Source: Candidatus Cryosericum terrychapinii
GTDB taxonomy: Bacteria > Caldisericota > Caldisericia > Cryosericales > Cryosericaceae
NCBI RefSeq assembly: GCF_003570925.1
Contig: NZ_QXIS01000001.1
Coordinates: forward strand, 68,851 to 113,687
DNA: 44,837 nt
Direction of reading: 5' to 3'
Part shown: positions 8,369 to 17,395 of the stretch, piece after piece
Layout of the letters: each line of letters opens with the position of its first letter
Numbering within the stretch: position 1 is the stretch's first letter
Notes under the pieces: generated by a model
What the model was told of the DNA's origin: nothing
Databases searched by the model: none
Seen by the model: the letters and a program-made list of their open reading frames with translations, nothing else
Translations under genes and position numbers: made by a program

Positions 8369-8395
8369 AGTGTCACCTCCCGGTGCGAAAGAGTA

Positions 8396-9748
8396 TCATG
8401 GACGCACGAATGTGTAGAGACCCATGAGCTTGCGGACTGCCCCCACAAGGTACAGGGAGCCTGTCACGAGCAGCCACGAGCCATCCGGCGTCAGGCTTCG
8501 GGCTTTCTCGTATGCCCGCTCTGTGTCGTCTTCTACGACGATGGAATCGTGGGGATGGTAGCGCAGGAACTTCTCCTCTAGTTCCCAGGGGCTGGCAGCC
8601 CGGCCGTTGTCGGGGACGCGGGTCAGGACGATGGTGTCTACCTCTGGAGCTAGTATGCTGGCGATCCCGTCCATGTCCTTGTCCATGAGCACGCCGAACA
8701 GCATGGTGAACCGCTGGCCGGGGAAATGGGCGTGTAGTGATTCCACCAGGTACTTGGCCGCCGTCTGCGTGTGTGCCCCATCGAGAAGGACCGTTGGCGT
8801 ACCGGGAACGAGCTCCATGCGCCCCGGCCAGAACGTCTGCCCCAGGGCACGTCGCATTGCAGTTTCAGGGACGTCGATGCCGTCCTTGACAGCCAGAGCG
8901 ACGACCGCCGTGATGGCGCTTGCTGCGTTCTGGATCTGATGAGTCCCGCGCAGCGAGAGGGTCACGTCAGGGAGCGAAACCTGTCGCCCGAGAACCACAC
9001 CGGCGTAGTCGAATGTGACGGAGTCAGGTGTGAACCGCTGCGAGGAGAAGGTGTAATCTCGTTCAGCAAGGGCAATCTGGTTTTCCATCGTCTCGGCCCG
9101 GGCGAGCAGGGTCGCCTGGGCGGCAGGGTAGTCCTGGTGGCCGAGCACCGTAATACCCCCCTGCTTGATGATGCCGGCTTTCTGGGTCGCGATCTCTTCG
9201 ACGGTGTTGCCAAGCCGGTCCGTATGTTCCAGTCCGATATTTGTGATGACGGCAACCTCGGGCACAGGGATGACGTTGGTAGCATCGTACAGTCCTCCGA
9301 GACCGACCTCCCACACGACCACGTCGACCTTCTTGCGCGCGAAGTGCACGATCGCCATAGCGGTGAAGACCTCGAAGACCGTGACAGGGTCGTCTTGCGA
9401 GACGCTGCCAATCGCACTCCACACAGCGCCAAACGTGTCAAGAAAGTCCTCCGGTGAGAGCATGGTTCCGTTGACCGAGATGCGTTCGCCGACATCCACG
9501 AGCGAGGGACTGATGTAGAGGCCGACGGTGTAGCCGGCTTCCTCGAGGATACGTGCCGTGAACGCACAGACCGACCCTTTGCCCTTGGTGCCTGCCACGT
9601 GAACGAATCGGAGCTGCCGTTCCGGGTTTCCCAGACTGGCCATGATACGGCGAATTCTCTCCAAACCCAGCTTCGAGCCGAACTTGGCAAGTGAGAAGAC
9701 GCAATCGAGTGCTTCAGCGTATGTTGTTCTTCGCTCGCGATTCTGCAC
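8396..9748 (-). CDS. folC: Bifunctional folylpolyglutamate/dihydrofolate synthase
   Basis: 450 residues, normal length for FolC. The enzyme adds glutamate to folates (and may join dihydropteroate with glutamate) using ATP. The Mur-ligase-type P-loop GTKGKGS is at about 53-59, and SPSLVDVGERI (about 80-90) and EVGLGGLYDATN are family signatures. The substrate region LLDGAHTQ is near 312. In many FolC proteins the corresponding motifs are GLGGRLDATN and DGAHNP, so Arg and Asn have changed here. The start is GTG 9748, with only a weak upstream site within the end of valS; translation may depend on coupling to valS. In the operon valS-folC, as in many Firmicutes. Confidence 0.95.
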   Translation of the reverse strand: MQNRERRTTYAEALDCVFSLAKFGSKLGLERIRRIMASLGNPERQLRFVHVAGTKGKGSVCAFTARILEEAGYTVGLYISPSLVDVGERISVNGTMLSPEDFLDTFGAVWSAIGSVSQDDPVTVFEVFTAMAIVHFARKKVDVVVWEVGLGGLYDATNVIPVPEVAVITNIGLEHTDRLGNTVEEIATQKAGIIKQGGITVLGHQDYPAAQATLLARAETMENQIALAERDYTFSSQRFTPDSVTFDYAGVVLGRQVSLPDVTLSLRGTHQIQNAASAITAVVALAVKDGIDVPETAMRRALGQTFWPGRMELVPGTPTVLLDGAHTQTAAKYLVESLHAHFPGQRFTMLFGVLMDKDMDGIASILAPEVDTIVLTRVPDNGRAASPWELEEKFLRYHPHDSIVVEDDTERAYEKARSLTPDGSWLLVTGSLYLVGAVRKLMGLYTFVRP

Positions 9749-9760
9749 GCTGTGCCAGGT

Positions 9761-12397
9761 CTACCCTTGTCCCTGCAGGAAGGTTGCGATGAGCTGTTCC
9801 TCAGCCTTGAGGTCTTCCAGTTTCTGTGTGTCCTTGTCGACGACTTCGGCCGGCGCACGTGCAAGGAAGTCCTGGTTGCCCAGCCGAGCTTCGAACTTGG
9901 TGGTATCTGCGTGCAGGAGTTCCAGTTTGCCCGCGAGGACCTTGAGCTCGCCTTCATAGTCGAAGTCTGACTTCGCAAGGATCATGACCTGCATCGTCCC
10001 GTAGGCACCCTTGATGTGGCGCTGGGTCGAATCCAGCTCCGTGCCGATGTCGGCAAACCGTCCAACGAACTTGACTGCCTCCGCATTTGCCATGATTGCC
10101 GCGATGTCGCTTTCCGCCCCGACCGCCACCACGCTCTGTTTCTCGGTTGGCGGCAGATGGAAGACCGCCTTGAGGTTCCTGACTGCCTTGATGAACCCGA
10201 TGAGGTAGTCGGCCTGCGTGGCATCCTTGTCGTAGGTGATCATCCCATCGGCCTCGGGGTACGCCGCCGTCGCCATCAGATGGTCGCCGCTGTACAGCTG
10301 CTGTGTGACGGTCTCGGTGACAAATGGGACAAACGGGTGGAGAAGGCGCAGCATATTTTCCAGGACGTACGCCAATACCCAGCGGGTTGCGGGTGCCCTG
10401 GCCTCGTCGCGGAGAGGGATCTTCGCGAGCTCGATGTACCAATCGCAGAAGTCGCCCCAGATAAACTCGTAGAGCCGATGCGAAGCCTCGCCGAAGTCGT
10501 ACATGTCCATTTTGGCCGTCACGTCACGTGTTGCGTCGGCCAGACGCGCCAGAATCCATCGATCGAACAGTCCCAGCTGATCATCGGAAGGGCGGGGGCC
10601 GGCCAGTGTCTCCTTGACATCCACATTGGCAACGACGAAGCGCGTCGCATTCCAGAGTTTGTTGATGAAGTTCCGCGACGACAGCAGCTTCTGGTCGGAG
10701 AGCAGGATATCCTGTCCTCCGTAGGTGGATAGGGAGGCCATCGTGAATCGCAGAGCATCGGTGCCATACATACTGATCAGGTCCAGTGGATCCACCTGGT
10801 TCTTGAGCGACTTGCTCATTTTCCGTCCCTGCTCGTCGCGGACAAGGCCCGTGATGAAGACCGTATGGAAGGGAACGTCATCCATGAACTCGAGACCAGA
10901 TATGACCATGCGGGCGACCCAGAAAAAGATGATATCGTAGCCCGTGATGAGGAGAGACGTCGGATAGTAATACCTGAGAGAGGCAGTCTGGTCAGGCCAT
11001 CCCAGCGTAGCGAACGGCCACAGGGCCGAGCTGAACCATGTATCCAGGACGTCGCTTTCCTGGGTGATATGACTACTGCCGCATTTCGGGCAGACGTGTG
11101 GGGCGTCGACAGAAACGATGACCTCTCCGCAGTCTTCACAATGGTAGACTGGGATGCGGTGGCCCCACCACAGCTGACGGGAAACACACCAGTCGTTGAT
11201 GTTTTCCAGCCAGCCCTCATAGACTTTCCGCCACTTGACCGGCAGGACCTCGACCTTGCCCTCACGTTCAGCCTCGAGTGCCCTGGTGGCCAGTTCCTTC
11301 ATGCGCAGGTACCACTGGTCCGTGACAATGGGCTCAATTGTCGAGGCGCAGCGAGAGCAGTGCCCAACGCTGTGTTCGTAGTCGTCCACCTTTTCCAGCA
11401 GCCCCAGGGCGTCGATCTCGGCCACGATCTTCTCACGGGCTTCAGCCACAGACATGCCACTGTAGTGCAAGGCATTCTCGTTCATGAGGCTGTCGAGACC
11501 AATGACTGCCATGCTCGGAAGGTCGTGCCGCTTACCGACCTCGAAGTCTGTGGGGTCATGACCGGGAGTGATCTTGAGGGCGCCCGTGCCGAAGTCCAGC
11601 AGGACGGCTTCGTCCGCGATCACCGGGACCACCCGGTTCGCGACGGGGACGATGACCTCTTTGCCGACGATATCCGTGTAGCGTGGGTCAGCCGGGTTGA
11701 CAGCGACGGCTGCATCCCCGAGGATGGTCTCCGGGCGCGTGGTGGCGATCGTGACGGACCCCGAGCCATCGGCGAACGGGTATCGGATGTACCAGAGATG
11801 ACCCTTCTCGTTTGCGTACATGACCTCAATGTCGGAGATGGCCGTGTGGCAATGGGGGCACCAGTTGGTGATGCGCTGACCCTTGTAGAGAAGGCCTTTT
11901 TCATAGTAATGGACGAAAGCAGTCTTGACAGCACGCTCATACGGTTCGTCAAGTGTAAAGCGCAGACGGTCCCAGTCGGCAGAGACGCCGAGCTTCTTGA
12001 GCTGGGACAGGATGATGCCTCCGTATTTCTCTTTCCACTCCCAGATGCGACGCACGAATTCGTCGCGCCCAAGTCCTTCCTTTGTCAGCCCCTGTTCCTT
12101 GATCTGGCGCTCGACGACTGCCTGTGTGGCGATGCCGGCGTGATCCATGCCCGGCAGCCACAGCGTCTCGAATCCCTTCATGCGCTTGTATCGTATTGCG
12201 ATGTCCTGGAGTGTATATTGGAGAGCGTGTCCGATGTGCAGGTACCCAGTGATATTGGGTGGCGGCATCATGACGACGAATGGTGTTCTGTCGGGGTTGG
12301 GCTCCGAATGAAAAGCCGCCTGGCTGAGCCATAGACTGTAGATCTGTTCCTCGTACTTTTTTGCTTCGTATAGCGGATCCAGTTCGATTGGAGTCAT
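9761..12397 (-). CDS. valS: Valyl-tRNA synthetase
   Basis: 878 residues, the usual class Ia size. HIGH is at 54-57, KMSKS at 526-530, and a zinc ribbon formed by Cys 420, 423, 436 and 439 lies before the QESDVLDTWFSS stretch. The CP1 editing domain spans about 150-345, with an ATTRPET motif at about 219-225. The anticodon domain and a C-terminal coiled-coil arm (about 810-878) complete the enzyme. It charges tRNA-Val and hydrolyses mischarged Thr-tRNA. ATG 12397 has GGAGGT seven bases upstream. It heads the long minus-strand operon that runs through folC and the rnf genes, and a consensus promoter lies at 12427-12454. Confidence 0.98.
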   Translation of the reverse strand: MTPIELDPLYEAKKYEEQIYSLWLSQAAFHSEPNPDRTPFVVMMPPPNITGYLHIGHALQYTLQDIAIRYKRMKGFETLWLPGMDHAGIATQAVVERQIKEQGLTKEGLGRDEFVRRIWEWKEKYGGIILSQLKKLGVSADWDRLRFTLDEPYERAVKTAFVHYYEKGLLYKGQRITNWCPHCHTAISDIEVMYANEKGHLWYIRYPFADGSGSVTIATTRPETILGDAAVAVNPADPRYTDIVGKEVIVPVANRVVPVIADEAVLLDFGTGALKITPGHDPTDFEVGKRHDLPSMAVIGLDSLMNENALHYSGMSVAEAREKIVAEIDALGLLEKVDDYEHSVGHCSRCASTIEPIVTDQWYLRMKELATRALEAEREGKVEVLPVKWRKVYEGWLENINDWCVSRQLWWGHRIPVYHCEDCGEVIVSVDAPHVCPKCGSSHITQESDVLDTWFSSALWPFATLGWPDQTASLRYYYPTSLLITGYDIIFFWVARMVISGLEFMDDVPFHTVFITGLVRDEQGRKMSKSLKNQVDPLDLISMYGTDALRFTMASLSTYGGQDILLSDQKLLSSRNFINKLWNATRFVVANVDVKETLAGPRPSDDQLGLFDRWILARLADATRDVTAKMDMYDFGEASHRLYEFIWGDFCDWYIELAKIPLRDEARAPATRWVLAYVLENMLRLLHPFVPFVTETVTQQLYSGDHLMATAAYPEADGMITYDKDATQADYLIGFIKAVRNLKAVFHLPPTEKQSVVAVGAESDIAAIMANAEAVKFVGRFADIGTELDSTQRHIKGAYGTMQVMILAKSDFDYEGELKVLAGKLELLHADTTKFEARLGNQDFLARAPAEVVDKDTQKLEDLKAEEQLIATFLQGQG

Positions 12398-12426
12398 CGC
12401 TCAAACCTCCACGACAGTATCTCGCA

Positions 12427-12454
12427 AGTATAAGCTGCGGCCGCTGTTTGTCAA
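12427..12454 (-). promoter_or_regulatory. Consensus promoter of the valS-folC-rnf operon
   Basis: On the minus strand a perfect -35 TTGACA (12449-12454), a 16-base spacer and -10 TATACT (12427-12432) sit 30 bases before the valS start. No T-box-like leader fits: the leader is only about 25 bases. Confidence 0.75.
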
Positions 12455-12479
12455 TTGAACTGAGGCTCTTCGCCCCTGA

Positions 12480-12507
12480 TTGCCACGGCCAGGAACGCGG
12501 CTATACT
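12480..12507 (+). promoter_or_regulatory. Probable smc promoter
   Basis: TTGCCA (12480-12485), 16-base spacer, TATACT (12502-12507). The predicted leader is about 37 bases, with AGGAGG at 12533-12538. Confidence 0.6.
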
Positions 12508-12549
12508 TTCGCTGGACCGGACCCTTTTGAGTAGGAGGACGCGCGCGAT

Positions 12550-15500
12550 ATGTATTTGAAATCCCTTCATATCCAGGGGTTCAAAACCTTTGAGCAGAGC
12601 ACGACACTGGAGCTTTCCTATCCGGTCATCGCTATCGTCGGGCCCAATGGTTCGGGCAAGAGCAATCTGGTCGATGCGTTGCGCTGGACATTGTGTGAGC
12701 AAAACCTGAGGACACTTCGTGCCCGTTCGATGCTGGATCTTATCTTCGCCGGCAGCGCGACACGCCATCCCGTCAACTACGCCGAAGCCGAGGTCGTGTT
12801 CAACAACGAGGGCGACGTGTTCGGCACCGGCACGGACAAGGTCACAGTAGCCCGGCGTATCTTCCGTTCCAAAGAATCGGACTTCCTCATCGACGGCAAC
12901 GATGTTCAGCTTCGGGATGTCGAAGAACTGTTGACATCGACGGGGCTCGGGTTCCGCCACTACCCGTTCATCGGGCAGGGCGAGATGAGCCGCATCTTCA
13001 CGATGAAGCCCGAGGAACGCAAGACTCTCTTCGAAGAGGTCGCCGGCATTGCCGAGTACAAACAGCGCAAGAGGGACACGCTGATCAAGCTGGAAGAGAC
13101 GAGGGTGAACATTGCACGTGTCGAGGACCTGCTGGCCGAGCTGAACGGCAACTATGCGCATCTTGGCCTCCAGGCGACGGCGGCACGCGAGTATGTCGGC
13201 TATCAGTCACGCTTGCGCGATCTGGAGATGGACATTGCACATGCGCGGTATCTGTCGGTGGTGCGGGAGCAGGAACGTACCACGGCGCGACTTGCCGAGG
13301 CACAGGAGAAGATGGCGGAGGTCATCACCAACCTGAACGGCCGTCAGGCAGCGTATGACGACCTTCAGACCGCACAGCACAAGCTCAGTGCATCACTCCG
13401 CGAGAAGGCATCGGCTCTCAGCGAGGCGCGGGAGGATGCGTACCGGCTCGAGAAGGAACTGGTCTCCGTCCGCGAGAAGGCCAAGTACCTTTCAGCAGAG
13501 GAGTCGAGGCTTGTGCGCCAGGAGCAGGATTGGGATGCCAGCAGGCTCCAGACGACCCGACTGGCCGGCGAGACAGGATCGTCCATCGACCAGCTGAGGG
13601 GCGAGGAATCGCAGGCGGGCGCGGAGCTGGCCGCAGAGCAGCGCACCTACGACGAAGTGATCCAGGGCGTCGAACAGAGGCGCAAGAGCCTGGCCCAGGC
13701 ACAGGCCCAAGTCCTGCAGCTCGAGACCGAGGTCCGTCAGTTGTTCAGCCGGTTCAACCCATTGCAGTTCGAGCTGGACGAGAAGCGCAAGACGGTCGAT
13801 ATTTCTGGACAGGCCACTGGCGTCCCCGAACCCGAAACGACCGCGGAACAGGTGAACCTGGTACGTGAGCAGGCAGATGCGCTCGAGGAAACGCTTGAGG
13901 AGCGGCGAGGGCAATCTGAGAGCGCTTCCCGGGAGTTGACCATGCTCGAACAGGAGCAGGCCGCACGTGCAGCTGACAGCAGGGACAGGGCAATGGCTGC
14001 AGAATCTTATCGGAAGTCGCTCCAGAATGCCGCCGCGTTCGTTGCTAGCCTCGAGCGGCAGATACGGAACGGGTCCACGGCACGCCGTGTCCTCGACGTG
14101 GTCGACCTGGGTGAACATGGGCCTCTGCTCTTGCAGTTGCTGCGGGAGGAGCTGGCCACCCTGCTGAGCGATGATCGGTGCGATGCCCTGGCGCTAGCCG
14201 TCCGCCGTTCTGGACAGGCGACCATGGGGGTCCGGTACGCACCAGGGGACGATACAGCGGACCAGAAGGACGTCGCTGCCTCTTCCGTGGCGGCGATGGC
14301 TAGCAGTGTGGCGGGCGCGCCACCTCTCATCGATGAATTGCTGCGCCGGCTCTTCGTCGCTTCGTCTCTCGAGCAGGGACTGGTGTTCGCGCGCGAGCAT
14401 CGCTACGACTTCTACAAGGTGTACTGCGAAGATGGATTTGTCATCGACAGCGCGTTTGCGGTGCGGGCGCTGCGCGGGTCGATCGAACACTCGTTTGCGG
14501 GCAAGGGCTCTGCCGAGCTTGCCCGGCTCGAGGCAGAGGTCACCGAAGCCTTGCGGCTGGCTACTGACCAGACACAGACGGTGACGCTCGCACGCGGCAA
14601 GCGAAGTGAGCTCCTGAGTGGCATCCAGCAGACTGAGCGCGATCTGAAACAGGCTCAGGCGCGGTTACAGGCGATGGTCGTGGAGGAGGAACGCCGCCTC
14701 GCGGTCGAACATGAGCGTGCGAGCCGCCTGGACGCGGCACGGAGCCGTATCGTGGAACTCGAGAAGGAGCTGGCGCCCCTCCGCGAGACTCTTGCGGAAC
14801 GCAGAAGCACGCTGGCTAAGGCGCGTGACGCCCAGGACGGCGCGGACAAAGCTCGCCAGAAAGCCGAGGCGGACCTGCTCGCAGGGAAGGACAGAGTCCA
14901 GGCGCTGCAGATCCGGCGCAACTCCGTGTCGGGACGCATCCAGGCATTGCTGGAGAAGAAATTGGCATATGAGGACCAGCTCTCGAGCCTTGCCACGGAG
15001 ATCAAGGCGTCGCAGGACGGATTGGTGCGGGTGCGTGCCGAACGCGTGGCGCTAGAGCAGCGTATCGGGTCGCTGGACGCCCAGTTCAGGGAGAAGTCGA
15101 ACGGACTGGCAGCGTTCCAGGCCGGCATCGACCAGCTGGAACTCGACAAGCGTCACAAGGACGAACAGAGTGCGGCCCTGGCGGCGGAGATGGAAGGGGT
15201 CAAGGCGAGTCGTACACGTCTCGAGGGCCGCGTACGCGAGCTGGAAGTCCTGCTGGCAGAGGGGAAGGGCAAGCTGGAGCAATTCACGGCGCGCGATGAC
15301 TTCGCGCAGCTGACGGGAAGAACCGAACCAGAGGCAAGCCTCGAACACATGCAGAGCGAGATGGACGAGGTGCGCCGCAACATGACGAACTTGGAGCCTG
15401 TGAACATGGCCAGCATCAGGGAAAGCGAAGAACTTGCGACACGCGTTGCGCATCTCAAAACGCAGGATGACGACCTTTCCCAGTCGAGAACAAAGTTGCT

Positions 15501-16002
15501 CGCGCTGATCGATGACCTCGATCGACGTGCATCGACACTATTCGAAGAGTCGTTCGTCGTCATCGAGAAGGCATTCCAGGAGAACTTTGTCAAGATGTTC
15601 GACGGTGGTGAGGCAAGGCTGGTGCGCCAGGAGAACGGTGAACTCACGGGGATCGACATCGACGTCGTGCTTCCGGGCAAGCGGCGGCAACCTCTTGAGC
15701 TGCTCTCAGGTGGCGAGAAAGTCCTGACGGCCGCGGCTCTGCAGTTTGCTCTCTTCAAGGCGCGACCCAGCCTGTTCTACCTTCTCGACGAGGTGGACAA
15801 TGCACTAGACGATAACAACGTTCATCGTTTTGCGCGGTTGCTTCGAGAACAGGAGGGTTCACAGTTCCTGGTCGTGACGCACAACCGTGAGACCATGCTG
15901 GCAGCGGATGTCCTGTACGGTGTGACGATGCAGGAGAGTGGTGTCTCCAAGGTCGTGTCGCTTCGGCTCGACAGCGACGAGGAGCTTGGTCGCCAGTCCT
16001 GA
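12550..16002 (+). CDS. smc: Chromosome segregation SMC ATPase
   Basis: 1150 residues, typical for bacterial SMC, which with ScpA/ScpB organises and separates chromosomes. The N-terminal head holds Walker A GPNGSGKS (31-38) and the PFIGQGEMSRI segment. Long coiled coils rich in Glu, Arg, Leu and Ala run from about 165 to 500 and 655 to 960. The hinge (about 515-650) is poorly conserved: the usual Gly-rich strands in its first half are not evident, while its end (FVIDSAFAVRALRGS) resembles the normal hinge exit. The C-terminal head carries the ABC signature LLSGGEK and Walker B FYLLDEVD followed by NALDDNN. ATG 12550 is 11 bases after AGGAGG, a rather long spacing. ftsY, often next to smc, is absent. 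Confidence 0.95.
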   Translation: MYLKSLHIQGFKTFEQSTTLELSYPVIAIVGPNGSGKSNLVDALRWTLCEQNLRTLRARSMLDLIFAGSATRHPVNYAEAEVVFNNEGDVFGTGTDKVTVARRIFRSKESDFLIDGNDVQLRDVEELLTSTGLGFRHYPFIGQGEMSRIFTMKPEERKTLFEEVAGIAEYKQRKRDTLIKLEETRVNIARVEDLLAELNGNYAHLGLQATAAREYVGYQSRLRDLEMDIAHARYLSVVREQERTTARLAEAQEKMAEVITNLNGRQAAYDDLQTAQHKLSASLREKASALSEAREDAYRLEKELVSVREKAKYLSAEESRLVRQEQDWDASRLQTTRLAGETGSSIDQLRGEESQAGAELAAEQRTYDEVIQGVEQRRKSLAQAQAQVLQLETEVRQLFSRFNPLQFELDEKRKTVDISGQATGVPEPETTAEQVNLVREQADALEETLEERRGQSESASRELTMLEQEQAARAADSRDRAMAAESYRKSLQNAAAFVASLERQIRNGSTARRVLDVVDLGEHGPLLLQLLREELATLLSDDRCDALALAVRRSGQATMGVRYAPGDDTADQKDVAASSVAAMASSVAGAPPLIDELLRRLFVASSLEQGLVFAREHRYDFYKVYCEDGFVIDSAFAVRALRGSIEHSFAGKGSAELARLEAEVTEALRLATDQTQTVTLARGKRSELLSGIQQTERDLKQAQARLQAMVVEEERRLAVEHERASRLDAARSRIVELEKELAPLRETLAERRSTLAKARDAQDGADKARQKAEADLLAGKDRVQALQIRRNSVSGRIQALLEKKLAYEDQLSSLATEIKASQDGLVRVRAERVALEQRIGSLDAQFREKSNGLAAFQAGIDQLELDKRHKDEQSAALAAEMEGVKASRTRLEGRVRELEVLLAEGKGKLEQFTARDDFAQLTGRTEPEASLEHMQSEMDEVRRNMTNLEPVNMASIRESEELATRVAHLKTQDDDLSQSRTKLLALIDDLDRRASTLFEESFVVIEKAFQENFVKMFDGGEARLVRQENGELTGIDIDVVLPGKRRQPLELLSGGEKVLTAAALQFALFKARPSLFYLLDEVDNALDDNNVHRFARLLREQEGSQFLVVTHNRETMLAADVLYGVTMQESGVSKVVSLRLDSDEELGRQS

Positions 16003-16158
16003 GACATTACCTTCGCTGACCATAGGACTGCTGGTGCTGATGCTGGCGATCTTGGGGAGTCGCGGCCTGAAGGATAAGCGGTCCACCCCCCATGTCGTTG
16101 TTCATGGTGTCGGCAGAGTAGAATCTGGGGTGCTGTAACATAACTTCTCGCTTGAGAT

Positions 16159-16185
16159 TTGGAACTTTTCAAAGCGGATTATAGT
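16159..16185 (+). promoter_or_regulatory. Possible promoter of the aldo/keto reductase gene
   Basis: TTGGAA (16159-16164), 15-base spacer, TATAGT (16180-16185), in an AT-rich stretch that begins near 16140. The spacer is short. The rest of the 225-bp gap after smc holds no clear gene. Confidence 0.35.
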
Positions 16186-16227
16186 AATGGTTGGAGATGA
16201 TAGCTGTTAAAATGAAAGGAGGATAGG

Positions 16228-17193
16228 ATGAACTACCGAAGGATTGGCCGTTATGGCGTTAAAGTGAGCGAAATGGCTTTGGGTAGTTGGCTTACCTATG
16301 GCGGTTCCTATGGACAGGAGCAGGCGGATGCATGCGTAAAGAAGGCCTACGATTTGGGGATAAACTACTTCGATACCGCTGATGTCTATGGCGTCGGACA
16401 GACACATCCCGGTGCGGCAGAAGAAGTCCTGGCCAAATCTCTGGAGGATTTCTCTAGGTCTTCATACGTGCTTGCTACAAAGACCTTCTGGCCTGTGGGT
16501 GATGGCCCCAATGACAGAGGACTTTCCAGAAAGCACATTATGGAACAGTGCAATGCCAGTTTGAAGCGCCTCAACACTGATTATATTGATATCTTCTACT
16601 GTCACAGATACGACCCTGAAACACCTGTTGATGAGGTTATGCGGGCGTTAGATGACCTGATACACCAAGGTAAGATCTTGTACGCAGGCGTCAGTGAGTG
16701 GAGTTCGACGCAGATACTTGACGCTCAGGATACAGCAAAGCGACTCAATCTGGATCCCATTGCGATTAATCAACCGGCGTATAATATGCTGAACAGATAT
16801 ATAGAAAAAGAAGTAATGTCAATGTGCACCAGGGAAGGATTGGGAATTGCCGTGTTTAGTCCGCTGGCCGAGGGGGTTTTGACAGGAAAGTACAAGAAGG
16901 GCCAGGAACTACCCAAAGGAAGCAGGGCAGCAGACCCCAAAGTCGGGCACTTTGTAGAGCACTACTTGACCGAAGAAAACCTTGATAAGGTTGAGAGAGT
17001 TTCAAAGATAGCATTGGAGAACAATGTCACAACGGCACAATTGGCTTTGGCCTGGATACTCCATCACAAAGAGATAACCAGTGTGATCATTGGAGCATCA
17101 CGGCCTGAGCAAATCGAAGAGAATGTCAAGGCTATCGATGTGACTCTTGATGAGAACACAATGGAGGCTATTGAAGAGGCTTTGACCAAGTGA
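16228..17193 (+). CDS. Aldo/keto reductase, potassium-channel beta-subunit-like
   Basis: 321 residues forming the (beta/alpha)8 aldo/keto reductase fold. These NADPH-dependent enzymes reduce aldehydes and ketones. The catalytic tetrad is complete: Asp49, Tyr54, Lys85 and His126, in the local motifs FDTADVYG, ATKTFW and YCHRYD. The NADPH end motif IIGASRPEQIEENV is near 290-303. The overall pattern (NYRRIGRYGVKVSEMALGSW start) resembles the Kv-beta/YghZ group; the substrate cannot be read from the sequence. A strong AAAGGAGG lies five bases before ATG 16228. Two 60-base lines inside the gene are 40% GC and a third 53%, against about 60% in smc and gatB, and codons are A/T-rich, so I infer horizontal acquisition. 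It is a single-gene unit with its own terminator. Confidence 0.92.
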   Translation: MNYRRIGRYGVKVSEMALGSWLTYGGSYGQEQADACVKKAYDLGINYFDTADVYGVGQTHPGAAEEVLAKSLEDFSRSSYVLATKTFWPVGDGPNDRGLSRKHIMEQCNASLKRLNTDYIDIFYCHRYDPETPVDEVMRALDDLIHQGKILYAGVSEWSSTQILDAQDTAKRLNLDPIAINQPAYNMLNRYIEKEVMSMCTREGLGIAVFSPLAEGVLTGKYKKGQELPKGSRAADPKVGHFVEHYLTEENLDKVERVSKIALENNVTTAQLALAWILHHKEITSVIIGASRPEQIEENVKAIDVTLDENTMEAIEEALTK

Positions 17194-17228
17194 ACCTCGG
17201 GACGTGAACTCGTAGTGACTATCGAGGA

Positions 17229-17260
17229 AGCGGGGATCTCCTCATAGGGGGATCCCCGCT
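17229..17260. terminator. Hairpin terminator between convergent genes
   Basis: Ten perfect base pairs (17229-17238 with 17251-17260), which can extend by about three more pairs around a six-base loop. A short T-run (TTTT) appears only about 12 bases later, so it is a weak intrinsic terminator for the reductase gene and perhaps for gatB from the other side. Confidence 0.6.
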
Positions 17261-17395
17261 CGTCATGTCAGTTTTCCCAATACTGTGTTGCCGGCATGCG
17301 TCCTGACCACCCTTGATGCACAGCAAGGGATGTGGCCAGCAGTACCAGGACAAGGACGACCGGCAGAATGATTCTGAGTCAGGATCTGAGCTCCT

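Noticed and set aside
10865-12334. 489-codon plus-strand frame antisense to valS
   Set aside because: It is a high-GC shadow of a highly conserved gene; no domain is recognisable.
12398-12449. T-box riboswitch before valS
   Set aside because: The leader predicted from the promoter is only about 25 bases, far too short.
16085-16133. C- and G-runs after smc that could pair as a terminator
   Set aside because: The arms are about 35 bases apart with a poor stem and no T-run.
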